A stretch of DNA of 64,000 nucleotides from Beaufortia kweichowensis. Taxonomy: Eukaryota > Chordata > Actinopteri > Cypriniformes > Gastromyzontidae. Positions within the stretch are counted from its first letter, which is position 1; each line of letters begins with the position of its first letter. The translations under genes and the position numbers were made by a program. Positions 14,718 through 25,951 of the stretch are shown piece by piece. Below the pieces are notes generated by a model. That model was not told the origin of the DNA and ran no database searches. It saw nothing but the letters and a program-made list of their open reading frames with translations. The stretch lies in NCBI GenBank assembly GCA_019155185.1, contig CM032801.1, positions 6,005,351 to 6,069,350 on the forward strand, in the 5' to 3' direction.

Positions 14718-14812
14718 GGTAACACACAACATTTTCAACATTTACTAATATTTTAATGTTAAAAAGTTAGCACGTGCATTACCAAATAGAACCATATTAT
14801 AAAGTTCCCCCC
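14718..14812. mobile_element. Degenerate GGTAACAC-type MITE fragment
   Basis: It begins GGTAACACACAAC and continues with TTTACTAATATTTTAATGTT, ending TATTATAAAGTTCCC, where a GTGTTACC terminus would be expected. It resembles a decayed short relative of the element at 8647-8883. Confidence 0.35.
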
Positions 14813-17322
14813 TTTTTTAGGTCTGCCCAGTCTAGATTACTAAATTTGCACCCCTATCTTTGTTTAATTTTGCTCAATTATTTTAAAGTTCCCAGGCTAA
14901 AATGTGTTCTGTGGAATAATATTTTATCATGCTTATAAATAGTAAGAGTATTTGGGTTATATTTTACGTGCTAAAATGTTGGACTAATGTAAAGCTAACA
15001 ACAAGTATTTAAAAGTATTTGTTGCCTCTTAAGAGACCGTTATTAAAATTGCATGTTTTGCAAAAATTAGACGAGGTCAGTGCTAACTGTTATAAAAATA
15101 TGATACTGTTAGTAATTGTTTGAGCTTTTGTCACGAGAACTCAAAACCTTCATGTGAAATTTACCATGGCACACAGGCACATGTAAAAACAGAAGCGGGC
15201 CAAGCGTAGTAATGTTTGACTGCTTGCAGTTTTCCAAAATACACTAAATTAATCTGCCTGATCTTGTGATTTATTGCCTATGAAAAACATCAAAAGGTCT
15301 GAAATCTGACCCATGTGTGTCTCCAAGGCCACAGTCTCTTCATGAAATATTTGTGGTGTTATTAAGTAGCTTGACAGCTGATGGCTATTTTATTGGTTCA
15401 GGCATGAAACTAATTTGCCCTTGATGACAAACTTGGGGCAGAAGCAGAAGGTGATACACACATTCATTTTCCCCTGCAATTAGGCTAATAAAATCCTAAC
15501 CTTATTAATATTCAACTTCACCCCAGACTGCTTGTGCTACAGACATGAATGACAGCCAAATAGAAAGCTTGTTGGGAAGAGGCTTGCTTTAACTTTAACC
15601 AATCAGATGTATGATTTTTGTCTGGCTGATGATAAAACAGGCTATACAATTTCACAAACCTGCATTAAAGGAAAGTAACTGAGCCTCATAAGACTTCGGA
15701 TGACATGAAATGGGGCGAATAAGCAACTATCTACAACTACCAAGAAGGCCTTAGCAACTTAACTCATTTTTTTCTTTAGAAAACATTTTGGAGTTCATGA
15801 CTACAACCTACTCATACCACAACATACACTTGTTTGCATTATTAGGAATTTAATTAAGACATTATTGGCTGATTTATGAAGCATTGTTTTTTTAATGAGA
15901 ACCATCTTTATAAATGGGATTTGGAAGATGTTCATAAGTAGGCGTACAGTAAAACAAGCACGCACACATACACAGCCCACCCTGGCACTTATATTGCCGG
16001 CTGGGAATTTATATAGCCTTCTAAATAAAATAGCAAGTAGATTTTTTTAGAAGGGGCCCATACCTCATTTACATTGAGGTGGTTTTTACGAGTGTTTGGT
16101 AATGACTGGTCCCATTCACTGCTTCTGGAGAATGTCCACATCTGAAACAACACTGAGTCACTATGAATCAGATTTTTTAATAGTTATGTCTAATTCAAGG
16201 GTTTAAGTTACTTAAACCAGCTGTGTATACTGTTCTCCTTTAATGACTGAAGAGATGCTGGCCTATTTGTAGGTGTGTATGTATGTCTGACTGTTCTTAT
16301 ACTGTGGAAATACAGTGGTGAAACTTACTTAAGTCTGTGTTTGTGTCTTTTTGCATACTTCAGGCTTTGCTTCTTTCTTTAGCTTAATCTGAAAATAAAA
16401 ATAATGTATGTTTTATTCACTGCATATATGATTAATGGCTCTGTGGTTATTAAAGACTTTTAGAAATGTTCCCAAGCTCAGATGCCATTTATAATGAATT
16501 TATTGGAAATAAAGAGGATGAAAATAAAAAGCTTATTAAATTATTACTAATAGAAAATGTTACCTGGGTAAAAACAATTTTTCACTTAAATGTAATATTC
16601 CGCAGAAACTGAGAAAAACAACTAGCATTTCTCCATCTTTTTTAAAATACAGTTTTTCACATGTCAAACTTAAGTATCTCACAGTAACGCAACTGACACG
16701 TTTGTAATTACAACCTTTGAATGATGTCAGATAAACTGAGCATGTCCATGAGGAAATAAAGTGGGCTTCAAAAAGTCTTTCCATGTTTGTTTTGTGAAGT
16801 TACTCAGTGTGCTGAATCAATGTGCGTAATAGCACTTTCATGCTGTTGAAGGTTTCCCGTTCAACCTCACACTGATTTACAGATAAAGCACAGGACAGAA
16901 GGTGTCGTGATAGATCTGCACGCTGATAGACTGAAAACGGCGCCATGTCCCTCTAGCACAAGCCTGTTTTGATATGGATGAATCGGATCAGGATTCCACA
17001 CAATCGCTCAACCAACTCATTCATCCTAAAGCTCCCAGAGAAAAAATTTTATAGAATGTCTATCACACAGAAACCTATTAAGAAATGACTGTATATGTGC
17101 TACTGTACAAACATGAAGTTTGATCTTCCATATGCACTCTACCATATGCCTGATTTAGTGCAAAAATCTGGCAACTTGGAGTTGTGGGAACTAGAGACAA
17201 ACATTAAATGTGTCATTTACTGAAGATTTGTGTTCATAAAAGAGGTCATGTGCAGTGCATGAGGCCTGTGTAACACTGAGGAGATGGATAAGAGATGTAG
17301 TACAATGTAACATCTGGCATCT

Positions 17323-17337
17323 GCCGCCATCTAGTGG
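17323..17337 (-). promoter_or_regulatory. CTCF-like motif, reverse orientation
   Basis: The minus strand reads CCACTAGATGGCGGC, a close match to the CTCF core CCASYAGRKGGCRS. It lies just left of the TRIM gene and adjoins a MITE at 17384. Occupancy is unknown. Confidence 0.45.
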
Positions 17338-17383
17338 ATCAGACAGAAATACACACCGGTCTGAATTCTTTTAGTGTCTTTAA

Positions 17384-17686
17384 GGGATAGTTTACCCAAA
17401 AATAAAAATTCTGTAATCATTTATTTACACTCATATCTTTCCAAACCAATATTACATTTTCCAAACCAATATGACACCAATATGACTCAAAGGTTTTGTG
17501 TCCGTTACAATGAAAGTCAATGTGGGCCAATGTGGTCTGGTTACCAACATTCTTCAAAATATTTTCTTTTGTGTTTTGCAGAAGAGAAAAGTCATAAAGG
17601 TTTGGAATGACATGAAGGTAAATACAAGATTTTGTATTTTCTCATTCTTTGATGATGAATTTTCCTTTTTATGTAAATTATTCCTT
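17384..17686. mobile_element. Palindromic cyprinid MITE, full-length copy
   Basis: It starts GGGATAGTTTACCCAAAAAT after TTTAA and ends with the complementary AAATTATTCC followed by TTTAA. Inside lie a duplicated CCAAACCAATAT block, AATGAAAGTCAATGTGG, GGTTACCAACATTCTTC, TTTTGTGTTTTGCAGAAG and GTTTGGAATGACATGAAGG. It sits about 260 bp upstream of the ISRE-like site of the TRIM gene. The open frames across it are incidental. Confidence 0.65.
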
Positions 17687-17947
17687 TAACTGGCAAGAAA
17701 TACACTTGAAACAATCAATTATAAACAAACAATCAAAAAAATATTTTGAAACAATCAAAAAAATATTACAGACTGTATCAGTATATTAAAGCAACAGTCT
17801 ATATAATTAAAGCATTATTTGTATCTTTGAAGTCTACTGACACACAATGTGTACATGCAACCATCATCCTACCTACCTACACAAACCCTCCTCTTTTGTG
17901 TAAATAAATTATGACGCATTGACAGGATGCATTATTTCCGGTAAAAC

Positions 17948-17959
17948 AAAACTGAAAGT
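17948..17959 (+). promoter_or_regulatory. ISRE/IRF-like element upstream of the TRIM gene
   Basis: AAAACTGAAAGT matches the interferon-stimulated response element pattern GAAANNGAAA except for its first base. It lies about 490 bp before the TRIM start codon and about 100 bp before the putative 5' non-coding exon end, where a promoter would be expected. Interferon induction is common among fish TRIM genes; its role here is inferred. Confidence 0.4.
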
Positions 17960-18449
17960 AACTTTTCTGCCTTCGAGAAAAACAAATGTCTTTCGTCTTT
18001 CTTCTGTAAATGTGAGTATATATGCATCTGCATTCATTTCACATAGCCTTTACAGGTATGAAGGTACAAATGTTAGTAATGTCTGACTTCAACTCCAACA
18101 ACTTTTCTTTACTCTTCAGTTTTTAACGTTGTATTGATTTATGCATGTGCACATGCACTATATCAGAAATGACCTTATTTATAATTTTTTTACTGATTTA
18201 TTTCTAACCTGAACTAATTTGTCAACTGTATCAGTTTCGTGTGACTTTAGGTTCAGATATAACAATGTGCTTTTTGTCAAAATGGTTTAAATATACTTTA
18301 TTTATTCTTTAACCAACAGAAAAACAGCTGAAAAAAGCTTCATCATAAGTATTTGTAAATTAGCTACCCCATATTACTGTCATCGCGTGAGTACACAAAG
18401 GATTTCAAGCGAACTCTGTTATACTTCTGTGAAATCTCTCCTCATCAAA

Positions 18450-20689
18450 ATGAAAGCAATGAGAGTGTCTGAGGATCAAAATCCTTTTAACTGTCCAATC
18501 TGTCTGCTTGTACTTAAGGACCCAGTAACTACATCTTGTGGACACAATTTCTGTATAAAGTGTATTAATGATTGCTGGGATCGGGATTTTCAGAAGGGAG
18601 TTTTCAGCTGCCCCATCTGCAGACAAGACTTCAATCAAAGACCAACTCTCAGGCGAAACACGATACTGTCTGAACTTGTAGAGGGAATGAAGAGATGCTC
18701 CAAAAGCTGGGCCGGAGATGTGGCATGTGACGTTTGCACAGGACAAAAACTAAAAGCCATCAAGTCTTGTATGGTGTGTTTGGTTTCATACTGTCAAAGT
18801 CACATTCAGCCTCATTTTAAGTCTGAAGCATTCAAGAAACACAATCTGGTGAAACCTGGTTTACAGCAGCAGATCTGCCCTCAACATCATAAAGCTCTAG
18901 AGATTTACTGTGATGATGATCAGCAGTGTATCTGTGTGCTCTGTCTGGGGGATAATCACAGGGGACATAAAACAAACTCAGCTGCTGCCGAAATGGTAGA
19001 AAAAAAGGTAATAATCTGAATATGTACATACATTTACACTTATCCAGCAAATGTTGTTTGTTTTCCCAAATATGGGTTGCTTGCGACTGCTATACAACAC
19101 AGGAGCTTATGCCACATAAACTTAGAGCATTACCATACAATGTGCTAAACCACATCTTTGAACATAATTCATCCAAACATTTTTTAATTAAACTTTTAAA
19201 TCAAAACAATAATGTGGATTTATAATTAATCCATGTAGAGTTTGGTTCATTGTACTATTGGACATTTATCCACAGAAGGCACTGAAAACAAGACAGATGC
19301 GCATCAAACAGATAGCAAGGGACAAAAAGAAGAAAGCGAAGAAGTTTGGATGTGCTGTGACCGCTCATAAGGTAAGTGTGATCTGAGTTTTTCCTTGGAT
19401 TATATACGGCAGCCATGCAAGCTAAACTGCAGGCTACTAAAACCAAGTGTTAAAGACAGAAAGATAATACAAACTAGTATATAAAGTTATCAATAAAAGT
19501 CTAATTCATTCAACTATAGTAGACTACAATTTGTTAAAAATGAAATGCAATAGCTTATTTACTCTGTTTGTCCTCTAAAAGCTCTCTGCACTGTCAGCAA
19601 TGAAGCACATTGACAGAACGTTTACAGAGTTGATCAGCTCTTTACAGAACACACAAGCTCAAGTACGAGAAACTATCCAAGCTCACATCAAGCAGGAAGT
19701 AGCACATGCTGAAAATCACATACAGATGCTGAATAAGGATATTGTTAATCTGCAGAAGGAAGAAAATACATTGACACCACTTCTACTGACAGAGAATTAC
19801 AATGATTTCTTCCAGGTAAAAAAGTATAATCTTAAAGGAGAGCTTATACTGACAGAGCTTGATTATTTTGTTTTTATTCCGTGTTTCTTCTCCCAATATC
19901 AGAACGACTTTTCCAGTTCTGAACAGATTTTGGACATAAACCGACCAGAGGAAGTTAATAACTTGGTGACATTTAAAAATGTAGAAACATCAGTCTCAGA
20001 GTTTAAAAAACAACTAGAAAGCATCTGTGAAGGGCACAAAGACAGAATTTTAAAGGAAGGTAAACTCAAAAAATCATAAGCAATTCAGCCTTTAATAACT
20101 GAATGCTGAGTATATACAGTATGTATACAAATGAGCAATTTCATTTATTTTAATTTATATCTTTATAGTTGCTGATGTCAAGATTATCAGATTATCTACG
20201 CTCTGGGACTGTAAGTACTGTACTATGTTTACTGTAGAAAACATTACAAATATCATTATTGTATTGTTTTCTATGCATTTACATTACATTTAACCCTTAC
20301 ATTTACAGTGCATTGAAGCCATGCATTTTATCAGTATTTTTGTAACAGGAAATTAAACCCATGATATTTGTGCTGCCAACTCAACACTTAACCAATCCTA
20401 CTACAGGAAAATTATATTGTTTGTAGAGCTAATTCAAAAATCTCTACAGCTTCACTGTATTCATCACAAGTCCTGACCGACACTGCAGAACACAAGTTAA
20501 ATTACATTTATGCATATGCATTTGACAGATTATTTTATTGAACGTGCAATCAAGCTATATTTTCTTTAAACGCCAATCCATGCTTGCTTTTAACACTGTT
20601 TTAAAAAACTTAATATTTTTGTTCTCTGTTTATAAACAGGCTCGGAATCTGCTGAATCAGATGATAATATTGTAATCAGTAATGAATAG
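18450..20689 (+). CDS. finTRIM/TRIM25-like E3 ubiquitin ligase, six coding exons, lacks B30.2
   Basis: Predicted RING-type E3 ubiquitin ligase of the tripartite-motif family, cytosolic, by family likely an innate-immune regulator. Coding exons: 18450-19007, 19276-19371, 19582-19815, 19903-20059, 20169-20210 and 20640-20689. All introns are GT-AG and the frame is continuous, giving 378 aa. RING: C15, C18, C30, H32, C35, C38, C54, C57 (C3HC4). A B-box1-like cluster uses C93, C96, C107, C110, C115, H118; B-box2 uses C143, H146, C154, C160, C162, C165, H170, H173. Residues about 180-345 form a coiled coil rich in Q/E/K. The 96-nt and 234-nt exons are the usual TRIM coiled-coil exon sizes. The protein ends in a short acidic tail (about residues 363-378) with no PRY-SPRY domain. 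The start at 18450 has A at -3; a second ATG at 18459 is equally usable. A non-coding first exon ending at 18055 (donor GTATGA) joined to an acceptor at 18319 is plausible. Family is secure; exact orthologue is not. Confidence 0.88.
20275..20412 (-). mobile_element. Degenerate tRNA-derived SINE
   Basis: In reverse orientation, in the last intron of the TRIM gene, lie decayed forms of the SINE tail (CATTTACAGTGCATTGAAGC, ATGCATTTTATCAGTA) and of the tRNA-like head (AAACCCATGATATTTGTGCT, CAACTCAACACTTAACC). It is strongly mutated. Confidence 0.5.
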
Positions 20690-21075
20690 AAAAATGAAGA
20701 ATGCTGAATAGAAAAAAATTGATGAATTGAACTGATCACTTTAAGTGCACCTCATCCAGTAATGAAGTTCTACAGACACTTGAGGCTTGAAACACTTGGC
20801 TAAACTACAGGAAATACACAGGAAAGTACACAAGTGGTTAAAAGCATGGTTAAAGGCCAGAAACCATCAAATTATACAGCCATTTATTTTCATGTTTTTA
20901 TGTAGCAAACTAGCAAAGTTTTCCCTATTTTCCTTTTCTTTACTTTGCACTTATATATAAATATGTTGTTTGCATTCCCTATGTTCATGTAATTGATTGA
21001 AATTGAAAAGTTTGGTGCATGGTGCATGCAATGGATAAGGCCTTTAGTCTATGTATAGTAAAGAGACTAATCTGT

Positions 21076-21091
21076 CCCAGCAGAGGGCGCT
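21076..21091 (+). promoter_or_regulatory. CTCF-like motif, forward orientation
   Basis: CCCAGCAGAGGGCGCT fits the CTCF core consensus at essentially every informative position. It lies about 390 bp after the TRIM stop codon, in the first copy of a diverged tandem duplication; the aligned bases are absent from the second copy. Confidence 0.5.
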
Positions 21092-21159
21092 ACTCACCAC
21101 ACCGTTCAGTCTGCTGAAAGAAGTGGGAACCTGTACAAAACAACTTTTACATTAAAAAA

Positions 21160-21170
21160 AATAAAATAAA
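21160..21170 (+). promoter_or_regulatory. Candidate polyadenylation signals for the TRIM gene
   Basis: Two overlapping AATAAA hexamers begin at 21160 and 21165, about 470 bp after the TRIM stop codon. They are the first canonical signals I see downstream on the + strand. They lie in an A-rich stretch, so chance occurrence is possible. Confidence 0.35.
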
Positions 21171-22419
21171 AGCTTATTCCTATTACAGTGACAGGATTTT
21201 TTCTATGCTACAGTATCTTTTAAAAGCGCACTTAGATCTCAACAAAAGTTTTTTAATGTTTTTGTTCAGATGGCTTAATGCAAGGAATGTTTCACAAATA
21301 TGTTAAATCTTATTTTTATTTTTCCACTTTTTGCTTATAGATGAATATATTGTTTGTATTGGCTATACCCATGTCATTAAAGAGAAAAGCAAAAACTGAC
21401 CATATTGACCATCAAATAGACAGACCTTCAGTCTATGTAGTAAAGTGACTTATATCACCACACACTATTTGGTTTGCTCGCTGTAAGAAGTGGACAAAGC
21501 AACATTTTGTAATTTTTACATTTGCACTAAAGCCTGGGTTGTCTCATTTTTTAATTCGGAAAAAGGTTTCACAACCCTTACAAAAATTACCCATAGTACA
21601 ACCAAGTAACAGTTTTTGTTTTATTTGTAGCAGTAACCAAACGTTCACTATAGTCGCAATAACAATAGTTAAACCGTGGTATTTACAGGAAAGCTACGGG
21701 AAAAAATGGAAATTAACCTGCCAAAAACAAGTAAACAGCACTTTTACTACAATAAGATTCGTAAATTTGTATTTTGTAAATAATTAGCATTGTCTAAACC
21801 CTGGGTTGTAAGAAAGGTATATTGTGTGATTATTGATTATCGAATGTTAAAGCTGTTACCTCATACACATGCACTTCGTACAGTCTCATCCTTAACTTTG
21901 AACAGTCACAGAGTTTAAGTTTGTAGTGAACACGCTATTTTGGTTAAAACACACTTCACGTCATTTCCACAGGTGCACGCGCAGATCACGTGACAGTTGC
22001 GGGTTACATCCGTAATGTGGTTGTCTGTCATGAATATGCATAGAAGTTCGGTATTCGATCAATCAATGTTATGAACCTCATAAATATGCAAAAAAACTCC
22101 GTTGTTTTGTTAACATCAGCCACATATGGATCAAACTGAGTAAAGTGACGTAATTTGCTATTAAAAATATATGGTCATCAACATGAAATCACATTAAAGT
22201 CTCTTACCTGCAATTTTGCCTTTTTATACCATCTTCAGATATGGAAATTTTAAATTTGGTGCAAATGGTAACAAAAAATAAAAACCAGCAGCCAGATGTT
22301 TAGCTGTGAATCAATCATCAACCCTAATATTGTCTCATCAATCAATAATACTGCTGTCCAATACTTAGATTTTATTGGAAAGGGCACTGAAGAAGAGACA
22401 GAAAATCGTAGGTTAGAGT

Positions 22420-22423
<4 letters not shown>

Positions 22424-22460
<37 letters not shown>
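22424..22460 (+). repeat. (GA)n microsatellite downstream of marcksl1
   Basis: An uninterrupted GA tract of about 37 bp lies between the two converging genes, just past the likely marcksl1 3' end. Confidence 0.9.
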
Positions 22461-22462
<2 letters not shown>

Positions 22463-22649
22463 CAGGTCATATAAAGCAGAAGATCTATTCTTACCAAAAT
22501 TCCTTTGTGCCAGTTGTTATATTTAATCTGAAATTCAGAAGTATCAATACCTTATCATTTATTAAATATTGCTCAAAATACTTGCACAGATCCTAGAGAA
22601 TCAGGCAAGAAATAATAGTACAGTCATGAAACGAAAGAGGGGTCAAACA

Positions 22650-22655
22650 TTTATT
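22650..22655 (-). promoter_or_regulatory. marcksl1: Candidate polyadenylation signal of marcksl1
   Basis: TTTATT on the + strand reads AATAAA on the gene strand, about 760 nt after the stop codon at 23414. That would give a 3'UTR of roughly 0.8 kb. Another candidate lies near 22555, so the true end is uncertain. Confidence 0.35.
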
Positions 22656-23315
22656 TGGCCTAATCTTACAACATCTTTTTAATAACATCTGGAAATGTTA
22701 GCAAAATGAAGAGTCAGAAAATGTATGTACAGAGACATAACAGAACAAAAATATATATTTGAAAAAGCAGTGGTTTAATTCCCCTTTGTCGTAAACTTTG
22801 AGATGTGTAAATGTATCCGACCACTCCTATCTGAGTAAAACTGTAAAAACATCATTATAAACTGACTGAAAGACTAAAAGCTATCAACTCCTGACACTCT
22901 ACAGTTTTCAGGGCTAACAAAATTGGAATGTGAGCTAATTAAGAAAAGAAAACAAAACCTTTTTACAGGTTTCACATTGTCCTTTAACCACATCCAAATA
23001 GGACAATTTGTCATTTCACTCATCAGCCCTGAAAACTCAAGGATCAGATCAAGTTTAAACAAATAAAGACTGAAAACTGTGAAGAGGTAGCCACACTCTT
23101 CCAAACGCTGCTTTTCCTCTGAAAGTCCATCAGTTGTTGTAATCCATACACAGCGCATTCCCAATTCAGAGTGACACCACAGAGCTTTCCTCTCTGACAC
23201 GGGTCAGAAACAGAACCGAACGAGCCATGAACGAGTTATCAGCAAATGTGGTGTGTTAAAAGAACTCGGTTTCACTGTAGTATTGCTGTAACTTTACGAC
23301 TGTGGCTCAAGTCTC

Positions 23316-23352
23316 ATATATTTATATATATTTTATATATATATTTATATAT
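23316..23352. repeat. AT-rich TATA-type simple repeat
   Basis: Alternating TATATATTT/ATATATAT lies in the marcksl1 3'UTR, about 60-100 nt after the stop codon. It could form AU-rich hairpins in the mRNA. Confidence 0.7.
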
Positions 23353-23413
23353 TTCAATCTCAAAAAGACAAAACGATAAAGAAAAACAGTCTGGTTGCCA
23401 CTAGAAAGTGAGG

Positions 23414-25243
23414 TCACTCCGTGGCCGGCTCTGGGTCTGAGGCCGTGGTGGGCGTGGTCTCGGCAGGGGCAGGGGTCTCCTCAGATTTTGCGGGCTCCTC
23501 TGTGGGTGCGGCTTCCGCCTCCTGGGTGGAGTCTTCTGCCTTTGGCTCCGCCTCTGGCTCGGGCGCTGGCGTCTCATTGGTCTCTGCTGCAGCTGGCTCC
23601 TCTTTGGTTTCTGTAGAGGCCTGGCCGTTCTCCTCGGGTTTCTCCTCCGTTTTCTCCTCGGCTTTCTCTTCGGCAGTGGGCGTGGCACCGTTCTCCCCTC
23701 CCTCCTCACGTCCTTTTTTGTTCTTCTTCAGAGAAATGCCCTTGAATTTGAAGGAGTTTTTCAGAGAGAATTTCTTCTTCTTCTTAGTTTCTTTAGCCGC
23801 TTCGCCGTCAGATTTGGCGGCGTCTCCTTCAGTAGCGGGCGCCGCTTCGATGGCATCTCCTGCCTCCGTTTCCTTGGCAACCTCCGCGGTCCCGTTGCCG
23901 TCTGCTGCCACAGCATCTCCCTCCGGCTTGCTGGAAACATCACCGTTGGTTTTCACATGGCCGTTTTCCTAAAAAAAGGAGAGTACATTAGCTTACAGTA
24001 AAACATAAAATAGACCAAAATAGCAACATGACGCAGATAGAATAGGACACCACAACTGCACATAATATAGTTCTAGTTACCTTGAACTAACGATACATTT
24101 TACAACATTAGGCAACATCGGAATCGTGCGTGTGTTGATATTCAAACACACATCATCACCCATTCCTGGTTGCCTGTATTGCTTGAATAAATATGAACTT
24201 TCTTGATACATAAACACAACTTCCTTGATTTTTTTAAGACGAGACGATAAATCGTCACATAAAAATATAGTAAACTGGCAATGTTAAATTGGGAATGTGA
24301 TTAATGTATCGATGTAGCAATGACAGAAGTGTATGAAGTACATGCTGCATGGCACAAGGGGGCGATGTTGATCCACTAACTCGAACCCACAGCTTAGACA
24401 ACCAGCCGCTTACGAGAGGAACAAAGGAAAATGAGACATCGACCCTTCAATGGCATTTAAAACAAACTCTTCTTCCAAAAAAACCCGCAGACCTTTATCA
24501 TCATTTACGTACATATGAAAAAAGAGCCAACATGATCATCTAATACCATCCAAATATCCGTCTTGTTGTATGGCAACTTGTAAAATTAAGTCTTTAAAAA
24601 CATATAAATCAAAATACTTTAGTGTGTAGGGTTGGTTTTTGGAGTGGTTAGTACGCTTATGCGTTATTGAGGGTTGTCAGAATGCTTATTAATAAAGCAC
24701 TAGATGAATGGTCCTTGCATTCACACACGCACGCATGCATTGCTTTGTTTGCAGATCAGCAGAAGCGCGCTGCATCATTTGCATGCAGCTTTGAAACCTT
24801 TTGTTCTCAAATCGGGTTACTGCCAGTTTCAGCGCCAACACACAACCACACAGTCCTCCTGACACCTAACTAAAACGCCTTGAAAAACATATTCTTTCAA
24901 AATTCAAATACATATATGATATAAAATGTGTTCTTTTTACCCCAAACCCACAAAATTAAAAAAAACTCCAAGTAATCATTTAAATAAAACTGAAAAATGA
25001 AGAACTGAAATAAAATGGTTAATATAACCAATTTTATATTGGCAATACAAGAATTGCAATTAATAGTGAGATAAACATTATTCTTAAAGGGCAATGAATC
25101 AAAATTAAAAAAATCCCACTGATAGGCTGCCAACAAGAAAACTGAAAAAGCGCATCTAAATAGACCCTTACCTGACCATTGGCTTTTTCAGCCACGGCTT
25201 TTCCTTCCACTGTAGCTTCACCTTTAGATAACTGAGCACCCAT
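23414..25243 (-). CDS. marcksl1: MARCKS-related protein (MARCKS-like 1), two coding exons
   Basis: Myristoylated alanine-rich C-kinase substrate family protein. It cycles between plasma membrane and cytosol, sequesters PIP2 and regulates cortical actin and cell shape. Coding exons on the minus strand are 25243-25172 (24 aa) and 23968-23414, joined in phase 0, giving 208 aa. The N-terminus MGAQLSK carries the N-myristoylation glycine. The exon junction falls in the MH2 motif (ANGQ then ENGHV), as in MARCKS/MARCKSL1. The basic effector domain is residues 86-109 with phosphorylatable serines at 92, 96 and 103; the rest is rich in Ala, Glu, Pro and Thr. The length fits MARCKSL1 (about 200 aa) rather than MARCKS (over 300). 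The effector domain has fewer phenylalanines than mammalian proteins. The intron is about 1.2 kb. Teleosts carry duplicate copies (a/b); I cannot tell which this is. Confidence 0.93.
24352..24366 (+). promoter_or_regulatory. CTCF-like motif in marcksl1 intron
   Basis: GCACAAGGGGGCGAT resembles the CTCF core (CCACNAGGGGGCGCT) with mismatches at the edges. It sits in the single coding intron of marcksl1, about 400 bp upstream of exon 2. Confidence 0.3.
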
Positions 25244-25951
25244 TACTCCTGTGTGTCTTCAGAAAGTTAAAAATGATGTTCTTCTGATTTAAACACAGCA
25301 GAAATGTGTTAGGATTCCTGGTGTGTGTTTCCCTAAAAATGCTTAACAGGCAGAAATAAAAGCTGGCTTCTGGTAGTAAATCCACACGCCTCTGTGGGGA
25401 GAGCAAACTAAGAGTTTCACAGCTACAAGTGTGAGTATTTGTGTGCCTGACTCCACCCATGAGCTACGACACCCAATCTGCACCAGAGGGCTGGTTTTCA
25501 TCTCCTCCATTCAGCCATACCACTACACAACCCATTACATTACTGTAGCTTAATCTCTATAACTTGGCACTTATTATCATTATCAGTTTATTATTTTTAT
25601 CCTGTTAGAATCAGTGTTTTACTGCACTACATCTTAATGGATAACTATGTAGATAAACTCTTGAGCATATTATTTTTAAAGATGAAACTCTAACGTTTAA
25701 CTATCACAACTAAACATGGCAGAGGACTTTTTATTATTTTAATACTTGGATTTTAGCAGATTTTTTCTATGCGCTTTCAACTTCTATATTATGTATGTAT
25801 TATTTGTTTCCTCCTCACCAAAATGGTTTAAACAAAACATGTTTTTTGGGACTTTTGTTGTAACTGGTAATTAAAAATTTTTGTACTCGATGTCACTTTC
25901 TGTCCTGTGAGTCTTTCGTAGTATCTCTTGAACTAACAGGCATTTTCTTAA

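Larger units (their letters stand above)
1..17322. other. Non-coding block left of the TRIM gene
   Basis: Apart from the elements listed separately, this is AT-rich unique-looking DNA. Open frames are short, lack convincing splice context and resemble no family I know. I see no tRNA, rRNA or known microRNA hairpin. Confidence 0.5.
20920..21530 (+). repeat. Diverged tandem duplication downstream of the TRIM gene
   Basis: Segments about 20920-21155 and 21303-21530 share ordered blocks: a T-rich lead, TATA-rich ATG(A/T)ATAT text, 'AGTCTATGTA' followed by 'AGTAAAG', and then 'AAGAAGTGG' before a T-rich end. The unit is about 380 bp with many substitutions and small indels. Neither copy has a coding frame worth reporting. 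Confidence 0.55.

Noticed and set aside
17374..17689. Two overlapping ORFs just upstream of the TRIM gene
   Set aside because: They lie wholly inside the palindromic MITE at 17384-17686.
23395..23972. Long plus-strand and alternative-frame ORFs over marcksl1 exon 2
   Set aside because: They are shadows of the GC-rich, Ala/Glu/Pro-rich marcksl1 coding exon in other frames.
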